From positions 742,745 to 777,398 of the forward strand of contig JBBHKE010000159.1 of assembly GCA_037447655.1 (NCBI GenBank): a stretch of DNA of 34,654 nt, given 5' to 3'. Positions 1-10,500 of this stretch are shown piece after piece. The position numbers and the translations under genes were made by a program. Numbering within the stretch: position 1 is the first letter of the stretch; every line of letters starts with the position of its first letter. The DNA is from Zygnema cylindricum (taxonomy: Eukaryota > Streptophyta > Zygnematophyceae > Zygnematales > Zygnemataceae). The notes beneath the pieces were generated by a model. The model was not told the DNA's origin, did not search any database, and was given only the letters and a program-made list of their open reading frames with translations.

Positions 1-355
1 TATTTTTTTTGTGCTTACTCTTTTTTTGGGATTTGTATAAATATGAACGCTGCGCCGTTCGCCGCGCTCCGCAGCATTTCGCTTTAACCTCACTTTCCTC
101 ATGTTCCGCTGTACCTGGGGGAGTGTGCACTGGAAGTGTGGATTTTTGCGAGCTAAGTCCATTCCAAGTAATCAAAAGAGCGGGAACACCACGTCCACCA
201 CATCCGAAGGATGTGGTTCGCTTTACTCAGCACTGGAAATGTGAAACGTTTTATGGCGGAACTATGGCACCTAAAAATCCCAGTATCCCAATCCGTACAG
301 AATAATTGTGAAAACCAAAGTACTATTTACATAATGTTAAAACTTAAAATGTACG

Positions 356-812
356 ACCAACAACCAACAACCCTATGACCCTAAAAATCCACGGTATCAA
401 GGCGGTATTTTGCAAAGTGTAAAGGTCACGACTCATTTCGCTTGGTGTAGGAAGCCTACACCACCTGCACCACAAGGGCGAGAAAACTAATGAACCTTAC
501 CTGAATCGAGCGTTTTTAGGTGTGAAGGTCACGTGTGAGGGGGTCCATGTCGCCTTGTACTCCTTTCACTCCAATTTCGCTTTACGACGCCTCGCGCCGC
601 TTGCCGCGTCGCAAGTATAAATATGTTTAGGGTTTTTTTCTCATTCGTGTTTTTTTTATGTAAAAAAAACACAACCAACAACCCTATGACCCTAAAAATC
701 CGCGGTAGCCTTGCGGTATTTTGCGAAGTGTGCAGGTCTCGGCACATTTCGCCTCGTGTAGGAGACTTGCACACTCTGCACTCCACGGACGAGCCAACTA
801 ACGAACCTTACC
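356..812. repeat. Two diverged direct repeats of about 145 bp
   Basis: The stretch 356-502 recurs at 669-812 in the same orientation. Both begin with an accaacaaccctatgaccct core, share the blocks gcggtattttgc and gtgtagga, and end in gaaccttacctg. Spacing is about 313 bp, so this is an imperfect tandem or nested duplication. No coding capacity is evident. The source element is not recognised. Confidence 0.7.
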
Positions 813-1745
813 TGTACTGTAATCGTTTACTGATGAAGCAACTAAGGGCACTTTCCCATGTGCTAACGTTACAGTTATTTTATGTCCTTTTCCTCTATAA
901 CTTGGAAAAAAACGAAAAAATAAGCAGCCGTATCGTGACCTTGAAACTTTAACTGTCCCGCAGTTTGTCGTCTAGCGCGATGCAGTTTGTCTTTAATCGC
1001 GTTTCGACCCCACTTTCGCGTCCTTCCGGCTCATCTTCAAACTCTATATAAAATCACCTCGCGGGTGATTTTAAACAAAGTTCCACGTCGTGGGCGAATA
1101 TGCATATGATTTCGCACGAGTTGGAGGTTTTTGACAATTTTTGTGCCTGGAGTACTAAAAAAAAAAACTACTGCACGTTTCCTGTCTGTGCGAGACTTTT
1201 TTTAGTGCGCTTTTTTTTGTACGGTTACCGTGGAGGGGGTCTCGACCAACGGACGCCAATTTCGCAAAAGCGAAGTCCGTGAAAGCGCCTCTCTCTCTCT
1301 CTCTCTCCCACTAACGCATATATCTCACAATTCTTGAAATGAAAAATGGCAAAAAGGGTATCAAATGAAATATCTCTAAAAAATATTTCTTTCGGCTATC
1401 TTTTAGCTTATTTTGATGGCAAGTAGAGTGAGAACGGACGATAAAACAAAATCGAGAAACCATGGCGGAATGTTTTAGATTCAGTGACTTCGACGCCATC
1501 ATAAGTGAGCGTGATGTCAAAAATGTCACAAACCCTAAACATCTACAATGTCACAAGTAGTTAGACGTCTACAAACGTCGCTATTTTGTAAACGTCATCA
1601 ATTGTCGCGAGTTTGGTAGTCGTCTACAAACCGTCACAAATTAGACCCCCGTCTACATCCGTCACGATCTAAAGTAACGATTTGATTTTTTTCATAGTTC
1701 AAAAGTAGGCGTTTTTTCGTAGGCCTTAAATAGGCCGCCTTTATG

Positions 1746-1925
1746 GTAAGTTGTGTTACGGGCTTTCCATGTGATCTTCTTAGATCGCTACTTTGATCAG
1801 CGACCGTCCGTTCGTTCGAATTTGACGATAGTCCTATCGTAAGTTGTGTTATGGGCTTTCCATGTGAACTTCTTAAATCGCTACTTTGATCAGCGACTGT
1901 CCGATCGTCCAAATCTGACGGTTTA
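1746..1925. repeat. Tandem duplication, 93-bp period
   Basis: The unit beginning gtaagttgtgtta at 1746 is repeated from 1839. Both copies contain gggctttccatgtga and cgctactttgatcagcga, with scattered substitutions. The two copies adjoin head to tail. Confidence 0.8.
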
Positions 1926-2431
1926 AATAAAAAGTACCTCAAAACTCACAGAAAAATGTTTTTTTGTCCAAATGTTTTTCAAAATTTAGACATGACATTT
2001 AATTCTCTATCGATCCATGTGCAACTCAACCGTGTTACTTTTTTATTTCATTTTGCAGCCAATACAATATGGGTCTTAAGGTAGTATTGTAAAATTTACG
2101 TACAATAGGCATATTGTATGGGCTACTTTCACCTACTTTAAAAATATGATTTTTTTACATACGAATGCTCTGAAAGTAGTACGGAGAATATTCGCTAAAA
2201 ACAAAGTTACAAGACTTCGATGAGTAAAGTTAAATGCGAGGATTGTCAGCCAATAAAATCATAGCACTCGACGACGACCGTAGCGACATCCGTCACGTTG
2301 GACGCTGAATCCGACAGAATCCCGAGTTGGAGCATTTTATGTTCCGCGATCCCTTGGCTGCCGTCCTCGAAAACTCTGTTTCCCGCGCTTTCGCATCTGT
2401 CAGAAAAAACGTACATATTATATTATGCGGC

Positions 2432-3215
2432 TAAGGGTTTGTCCCCATGTACTTGAAACTTAGCGAACTTACTTTGTTTTTTAGCGCAGATCCGGCGGAC
2501 CCGGATTTCAAGTGTCCCTATGTGTGTAAGGACGAAATCGTAACTTACGCTTGTGACGATTGTATACGTCGACAGTACCTGTGACGGTTGTCAACGTCTA
2601 CAATCTGTGTTCGCACGTTATTTTTTGTACTTGCGTGTGACGTCGCATGTCTTTCCGTGACATTGTAGACGTACCGCATTCCAGCCTGACAACTTCACAG
2701 TTGAAGAAGATGCGATTTGCCTTCGCGTCTCCTGTCCAGTCGACGTGAAATGGCATCGGAATTTGAAGACCCCTGCAAAAAAAGAAATCCGTACTAGACG
2801 AAAACTGACAAATCCAAACAAATTGTGTCCTTGTATTTGTCTTATTAGAGCGCAAACGGACAAAACATAGCGAACTATGTACTTTTCTTTGTCCTTGGAA
2901 ATCGTAGGATTTTTGTCGACATTTACGGCACGCGCGAAAATATGTTCCTATTTGTCAATCGAAAAAACCTAATTTAAATCACATCGCGCATGTGTTTTAA
3001 AGATAAGGTTGAAGATGACGTTTTTTGTCGTCGAAGTGGGTCGAAAAGCACAAGACGACAACTTTTCGTACATCCTAAGTTCAGGGATGACGCAAATTGT
3101 ACTCTACAAATTTGTGATTCCTTCGTACGGTTGCAATTTAGGCAGTACGGCGCTAAGTTTTACGGCAAAACGACAGGAAAAAACCCATACTTATGCACAT
3201 GGGGACACACCCTTA
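2432..3215. mobile_element. Nonautonomous inverted-repeat element, family D copy 1
   Basis: The left end taagggtttgtccccatgt (2432-2450) and the right end acatggggacacaccctta (3197-3215) are 19-bp inverted repeats with one mismatch. The interior, about 745 bp, has no transposase-like frame. Around 2545-2605 it contains gtcgacag, gacggttgtc and gtctacaa words also seen in the second copy at 17101-17816. No clear target-site duplication is visible, so the exact outer edges are provisional. It is probably a deletion derivative of a DNA transposon; the superfamily is not assignable from this sequence. Confidence 0.65.
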
Positions 3216-4400
3216 CCTGGCGATCGATTCCAATTTCCAAGGTCAAAATCGGTTTGAAGATGACATAACCTGTTCGCAAGTGGCACCACGTAGAAAAGCC
3301 ACGTACGCATATACTCTTACAGGGAAGACTTGATGGAAAGCTGCGAAGTATTTCCTGCAGAAAAACTGTACGGAACGCGTCTACTGGAACGTCCTGATGG
3401 ACGGTCAGTGGTCACCCTTAAAACTTCCTCACTTTCCGATAACTTTGGAACAAATGAAGACTGTAGTACAGTAAAATACAGTACGGTACTGTACGGTACT
3501 CTACTATACTTCGGTCCACTCTTGTCACCACGCCTTAACACCCGTATTTTCGACGTAACCAGCTAACTATACTTTGGGGGATTACCCTTTTTTTTGGGGG
3601 GGGTAGGATTTTTTTTTCTTTGGAAAATAAAGTTAAAAGTACGAAAAAAACATGCATGTGCAACAACATGTGCCAAAAAGTATTTCATAACCCTCAATTG
3701 CGGATTGTCAGGAAATACGAGGTTGTTGAAAGTACCGTAATCATAACGCGAACGTCCATCCAGATCATGCCACGACAACACATCGTGCTGTCACCACATT
3801 CACGACGACCAGCCAATGAGATTCATGATTACAATAAAACTTTATCAGCTTGACTTCCGTGTGTCGCTTTGCGGCGTGTTCATTACGCTGTCTGAGCTGT
3901 CGCAAAGTATCAAATATCTGACGTGTATTGCCGTCGATATGTATAAATCGAGTACAGTACTGTAGCGGACTGCGGTACGGCGAAAAGCATTCTGGGAATT
4001 CTGGAAGCATCTGGCGTGTGTTCTCACGTCGTGCGCCGCGGCCCTCTTTTCTGACCAATCGGAGCCCTCCGTTCTCTCATGTGCTTTGGGAAAAGAAGCA
4101 ATCGGAGAGTCGCTCGCCCCTGAAAAGTCGCTTTCATTTGCTCTTGCTGGCTCCGGCCAACCAGTACTTTATGCATCCACATCCACCTTGTACCTATTTG
4201 TACCAGTTCGTCAGTATCCGCTACTGTAGTTTTTAGAACTATTCGTGAATAATTGCAAATATTCGTATCACTTTGTAACTTAAACCCGTTTCGGACGTTT
4301 GTTTTTGTTGTACATCCGTTTTCGATTGGCGAGTACATTACAGTACTGTACTGTACTTCACTCGAACTCCCGGATGAACGTACGAACGTACGATTTGTTT
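3216..4400. other. Intergenic region with palindromic GTAC words, no gene
   Basis: No coding region is supported. The stretch contains a T/G homopolymer run at 3580-3625, several tacagtactgta palindromes (3470-3505, 3950-3965, 4340-4362) and a locally GC-richer block at 3960-4160 with ccaat/attgg words. The GC-richer block could be the promoter side of the LRR gene downstream, but there is no direct evidence for a transcription start. Confidence 0.35.
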
Positions 4401-4754
4401 GTTTGTCAATTGTGGCTTTTCTAGCTTTGTGTGTTTCAGAAACCGTGCAACTCTTTGCAGATCTGAAGATTCTTACATACTTTCATTACTGAACTTCGAA
4501 AAATTGTCTTTGTTTGGCCAATATCTTTTTTCAGTACCAAATTGCAAGCACAAATTGAAAGATACTCGCTTCTGAAGCAGAATTAAACGCCTTTTTCTTT
4601 TACATTCTAGATTGTTGCAGGTAACTCAAGTTTTCTCTTTTTGATCTCTTTTTGCAAGTCTATTGTTTTCCTTTGCTACGTGAGACTGCTTTTGTTTTGG
4701 ACTACTGATGATTCTACTTTTGGTTGCGTTCTTGAGTTTCTGTTCGCCCAGTTT

Positions 4755-5890
4755 TTGCAATATAAATTAGTTTTGCAATTTCGTGTTGGAGCATGAGTAA
4801 GTTTTGCAAACTAAGTTTTGCAGTATAGGTAAATTTTGCAACATAGATTTTCGAGTATAAGTAAGTTCTGCCATATAAACTTGCGAAAATATGGGTTTTG
4901 TGATATTAGTAAGCTTTGCAATACAAATAAGGTTTGTTGTATCCCTAATTTTGCAAAGTTTGCAATTTAAGCTTTGCATCTTCTGTAAGTTTTGCGACAG
5001 AAGTTTTGCAATGTACGTTTTGCATCATAAGTTTCTCAATATATGTATGTTTTGCAACAGAAATTTGGATTGTAAGTTACTTTATGAATTCGCAAAAATA
5101 AGTTTTCAATAAAAATAAGTTTCGCAATAAGTTCTGCAATATAAATAAGTTTTTCATTATCCTTAAGTTTTTGCAATATAATTTTTGCAATGTAAGTTTT
5201 GCAAGACAAGTAAGTTTGTTTTGCAACAATTTTTTTGGAGTACTGCGATGTAAATTTGCAAAAATAAGTTTTGCTTGCAAGAAATTTGCAATATAAGTTT
5301 TGCCTTGTATGTTTTGCAATGTAAGTTCTGCAATAAAATGTTACAAAATAAAATTTGCAGTATTAGTTTGCAATGTAATTTTGCAATGTAATGTTGCAAT
5401 ATATGTAAGTTTTGCAATATAAGTACGTCCTGCAATACAAGTTTGCAATGTAAGTTTTGCAATTAACTTTTGCAATATAGTTTTAGAGTAAAAGTACAAA
5501 ATAACATTTGTTTTGCTTTTTCATTGTACTGCATGTTTTGCAATGTATGTTTTGTGAATGTAAATGTTGCAAGTTAGAATTTGCGATATAAGTTTGCAAT
5601 TGAAGTCTGGCAATATAAGTTTTGCTGTAAGTGTAAGTTTTGCAATACTAGTTTGCAAAGTCAATGGTGTTTTATGTTGAATATAAGCTGTTCTCTTTCT
5701 GTATGCCATTTCCCACGTTATATTTGTTTCGCAAGCATCTCTATGTTTAGTCAAAAGATTAAAGTGTTTTTTTAGCGTTTTATACAGAATTATGTCTGCA
5801 AACATTTGTCTCCAGTATTTCTGTTCATTCTGCAAGTCTAGAAATCTATGTTTTGCACATTTTTACTCTGCAAATTTAGGGTATTATATT
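4755..5890. repeat. Degenerate short-unit array (TTTTGCAATATAAG-like)
   Basis: Over about 1.1 kb the phrase ttttgcaatataag recurs dozens of times with variable 12-25-bp spacing and many substitutions. Several open frames on both strands arise from the repetition and are not genes. The array lies upstream of the LRR gene, possibly inside a 5' untranslated intron. Confidence 0.8.
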
Positions 5891-7386
5891 TCAAAAAGTT
5901 TTGTTCTGCACATTTTTTGAGATTGTTTGTTGTTGATTCCAGGATTTGAGAGGGAGGGAGGACTGTTCTACTGTTACCTAAAAGAAAACTTGACAATTTT
6001 TTACGGAGAAAAACTTGTTTACATTGCAGAAATAAACCTATATTTTATTAGTGACTGCATATTGTAGTGTTTTGAAGGAAGGTTGAATGATTTGCGGTTT
6101 CTTCTTGTCTCGTTGTGTTTTTCAAGAAAACAATAAATTTTTCTGTAACTGAAAGCCGCGAAATATGTAAGTTTGTCTTCTTCTTATAATTTCTACAGCT
6201 CTCACTTTAACCAGTTTCATTTTTTTAGCCTTATTTTTCGGTATTTAAATAATTATATAGAAATATTAGTAAATGATTTGATTTTAAAATAATATTTGTG
6301 ATTATTAGAAACCATATTAGATGTTTATAGTTTGAACTGTCAGTCTTGAAGGGGTAAAGAAGAACAGTAGCATTATGAAAGAGAAAGTATGATGACAGTA
6401 TTTTTTTTGCACACCATTTTTTTTTTGACGGCTTATGATGTATTAATAAAAGCATACGCCGTTCTTGTAGAATGTGGTCATCAATCTAGAAACCAAACCT
6501 TAAAAAAAAAAACAAAAACGAGAGAATCTAGTTTCCGAAACGCTCTTCCTTTTCTTTTCTGGGTTTAAAAATAGAATACTGGAACTCTGAGAACTTGAAG
6601 CGACATGTATTCATTTATACGACTTATGTGCACAACTTCTCTCTTAAAATCTTAAACGTAAAAACTGTCAAATTTGGAAAGAAAATCAAGAAGTTTCCAA
6701 AAAGAAACACATTTTTAATAGAGTGAGGTGTGGTGTTTTTACATTTAAGTTTTTGTTTAAATTTCTTGGAGTATGTAATTCTTTTTCCTTTATTTGGAAG
6801 GAATTTAGTTTGATGCAAGAAGAGTTTGTGTGTTTTTTTACATGAAAAAACTATGGTTAAGATTTGAGCTTCATTTTATTTTTTTATGTTTCAAAGAGTT
6901 GCTGAGGGAAATAAGAGATGAACTTGAGAAGTTGACCACTGTATCTTTTCTTTCCCTTTTTTTTTTTTCATTATTAGAAGTGTGGTTTGTTTTGCAGAGG
7001 AAACATGTTTATTGTCAGAAATATTTCCTTCTTGTTGTTTCGAAAGTGGTTTTTTAATGCAGATATGCAAATTGGAGCATGTTTTTGTAATTTTTCTTTT
7101 TTCTTTTTTTCTTTTTTTCTTTTTTGAAGTGGGTTTTTCTGCGAGTGGAGCTTATTTGCCATCAGATATTATCATTCTTTTGTTGTTTGTTGTCATCATT
7201 TTCTTGAACCTCATTTGGCAATCGGTTTGGTTCGCAATTACATATATGCTGATGTTGAATATATATCCATCCTCCCCCCCCCCACCACACTTCCCCCCCC
7301 TCCTCTTTCCTTTTTTGTTCTTCCTTTTGGGGTACTTTTTTGTCATCACTGCTCTAACTCAATAAATGTCATTTTGATTTTCACAG
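5891..7386. other. AT-rich stretch, no gene recognised
   Basis: This is very AT-rich DNA with T-runs and no frame resembling a known protein. A C-run and T-run cluster lies at 7270-7335. The stretch ends in ttttgattttcacag, a good splice acceptor (AG at 7385-7386), so at least the 3' part is probably an intron in the 5' untranslated region of the LRR gene. Confidence 0.4.
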
Positions 7387-7467
7387 GTTTGATAGTGAAA
7401 AGAAGAACAACATAAAAAATTACTTCCTGGTATTACTGTGGTGCTGACTTCCATGGGTTTTTTTGAG
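7387..7467 (+). CDS. Tentative first coding exon of the LRR gene
   Basis: The interval is bounded by the acceptor tttcacag (AG at 7385-7386) and the donor gaggtaaga (GT at 7468). An ATG at 7453 gives five codons, MGFFE, joining in phase 0 to exon 2. The rest would be 5' untranslated. This rests only on splice signals and phase, because five residues cannot be tested by similarity. Confidence 0.35.
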
Positions 7468-7502
7468 GTAAGAACAAAACATTAACCACAAAAACCATGA
7501 AT

Positions 7503-7533
<31 letters not shown>

Positions 7534-10500
7534 AATACCAAAACTATGTTTCATGAGTATTTAGTAGTATGTCTTCTCATGAAATGAATCTATAAGATTG
7601 GATCGACTGGTTTGTGATTGATTTGCTGATGGTAGGAGCTTTAAAAAAAAAACCCGTTGTTCTTTTTTTTTTTTTTTTGGAAAGATTTTTTTTTAATAGT
7701 GTCTTTTGCTTTGTTTTTTTTTCCTCGTCCAAAATAATCCCATTTTGCATTTTTCAACTCCTGCTTTATGTTTTCCACCTAGCAAATTTTTTTTTCACTT
7801 CCCATTTCACATTTCCTCCTCAACTTTTCGTTGTTCTCTTCCTGACCTTCCATTTCTCTTTTCCCATTTTCTATTTTTCTCACCTCACTTCTCATTTTTC
7901 TTCTCCCACATTCCGTTTTTCCACCTGTTCCTTAACATTTTTCACGTCTTGTTTTTCAATTTTTCCTTCCATTTTTCATTTTTCCCCTAACACTTACTGT
8001 TTTTTACCTTTACCGTTTTTTACCTCACATCTCCCACTTTCCATTTTCACCTCCCACTCCTTGTGTTTCACACATTTTCTCCTCCCATTATTTTTTTCTC
8101 CACATCCTTGATGTTCACCTCTCATTTTTCCTTTTCTTCACCGCCCGTTTTTCCTTTTTCTTCTCTCTCCAGGTCCCAGGGGATGGTGATTCTGGAACGA
8201 ATAAAAATCCGACAGGTGGCAGTGGAGAGGATCTTGTCAGTAGGGAAACAGACAAAAGAGCAAACAGCAATGTTAGCAATTGTGAAAGAGATGCACATTT
8301 GCGCGATCAACTTCCTCCCCGACCTTCTTTTTCCGAAATTATGGAAGCCCAAAAGTCGATTTCTGCGATAGAACATTGCCTTATTGAAAAATTAGCCGAA
8401 GTGTGTCAATCTACTCGACCTTACGGAGTAAATCCCGGCTGGTTTTTAGCCCTACAAGCGATGAGAGAAGATAGACATCGAAGGGACGCGGAAATTGAGA
8501 AAAAACCGTTTTTATCGATTGTAGAGTTGGATGAACATTACCGACATTACGATTCAATTATTTATCAAGCTGAAAATGCGATTTTAGGGGGAGGAGACGG
8601 ACCAACGGGATTGTCGAGAGAAATTCGAGTGGGAAACGATTCTCGATTAATCGAATATCCGAATGGAATTCTGACAAATCCGGATTCGTCAGGTGGTGGC
8701 GTTGCTTTCGCTAAGAGTCCGGCGCGAGATTCATTGTTAAATACTCCGAAAAGTGTGCTTTCTGAGGGTGGGATTTTTAGAGAGGGAGGATTAAACAAAA
8801 TATTCAACCTCTTCCTGTAAAACCGGGAGGACTCTCGACAGCTTTTCGTCAAGGTAAGAAAAATGGATCTTTTCTCAAGAACTGAGTAATGAAAGGAAAA
8901 AGTTAATTAAACATGGAGCCTTATTTGTGTAATACAGCGTCTCAAAGAAAAAAGTCAATGTTATTGTGGAGTTTTTATCACGTCCAGAGGTATTAGAAAA
9001 GCAGATTTGATCATGGTTTTTTTTTTCCACCCGGAATTCTAAATTAGTGTCGACAACGGTAAAAGAGGGATCGGATGGAAGGCGTCATATCACTCAACCA
9101 TGAGTTCAATTTTAATTCGTTGATTTTTTCGTGCTTTTTGTATTTTTTGTGTTTTTCAGGTTCTGGAATACCTGATTTGACCACCATTGAAGAAAATCAA
9201 CCAATCGATGACATTCCCCCCAAACTTCTCGCGATGATTGAAGATGCCGTGACTGATAAGCGACAAACTTTCGATATAAGTGACGGTTTCGGTTCTCTCA
9301 CATGGTTACCCGAGACAATTGGGGTTTTGGATTCTCTCACTTCCCTCAGTTTATCCCAAAACCGTTTACTTTTTATTCCATCGTCCATCGGAAACCTTTC
9401 TGGCCTTCAAAGCTGGAATTGTACGGAAATCAACTCACATCTCTCCCAGAAACCATCGGAAATTTGGAAAATTTGACTTATCTTGATTTTCATGGAAACA
9501 AAATTGATGAGTTGCCAGTTTCTATCGGAGGTTGTGCTTCTTTAGTGGAACTTAAAGGCGATTTTAATAATTTGAAAGGACTTCCTGAGGCTCTCGGACA
9601 ATGTGTGACTCTCCAAACTCTTTCTCTCGCTTGAATCAACTCAAACATTTGCCTCGAACTATTGGCGAGCTCGTGAATTTGACTTTTATTGACTTACATT
9701 ATAACCAATTGGAATCTCTTCCTCTTGGTTTATGTAATTTGACTAATCTCACAACGCTTAATATTGCCGCCCAACATTTTAATCTCCACGAACTGCCTCC
9801 AAATATTGGAAATTTGATAAGTCTCAAGGAATTTAATATGAGTGAATGTTACATCAAATTCCTTCCCGAATCGTTTGTTAATCTCACCAACTTGAAAACT
9901 TTGAAGCTCGAGGGAAATCCACTGGTGGATCCTCCTCTCGACATCGTGTCACAAGGAAAAGATGTAAGTTTTTTTCTCTAAATTCTGGTTCTAAATTGGG
10001 TAAAATGGGCAGAATGGGAACATATTCATTACTGTTAAGTAGCTTCTTGAAGTTCTTTAGAAATATGTAAAATGTCTGACATTTTGGACATGTTATAGAC
10101 TTTTTTTTGCGCAGCGAAAAGTGTGAGCGTGTTAAGCCCACATGTCATTTGATAGGGTTTTTTTTGGAGGTTTTTGTTTGTTATTTCTGGTCTTAGTGTT
10201 ATATTGGGTCATACCAAAACGGCACCTGAAAAACCTGAAGGACTTTCGATATTAACGAAAAAGTAAATTGTACATTAAAATCCACATCTGTGTCTTTGGC
10301 TCCGTTTTTCAGTATGACAAAAACATTTTTGTGACTGGGGAAAAGAAAAACTCTTGTCGCGGAATTGTCATAAATTCTCTTTTTTTTTTTCACCAAGAAA
10401 AAATATAAAGAAATGTCAGAGACCCGTAGAGAATTTCGGCAGTAGGGTTCCAAAAGTTTTGGCTGCCCACTTTTTCAGCCAAGTTAATATCTTCCTGAGA

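Larger units (their letters stand above)
1..2431. other. Intergenic, no gene recognised
   Basis: Apart from the direct repeats at 356-812, a short CT microsatellite at 1288-1308 and the tandem duplication at 1746-1925, I see nothing gene-like. Open frames here are short, lack family resemblance and cross low-complexity sequence. Between 1530 and 1665 the words gtctacaa and gtcac recur irregularly, the same vocabulary as inside the elements at 2432-3215 and 17101-17816, so this is probably old transposon debris. Confidence 0.5.

Noticed and set aside
4891-5462. Cys/Phe/Gln/Asn-rich frames on both strands
   Set aside because: They are translations of the TTTTGCAATATAAG-like array.
7614-8111. 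165-codon Phe/Ser/His-rich plus-strand frame
   Set aside because: It lies in the pyrimidine tract of the intron before LRR exon 2.
8063-8371. 102-codon frame overlapping LRR exon 2 start
   Set aside because: The alternative frame continues into the PIRL-like exon 2 product and joins the next exon correctly; this one stops within the exon.
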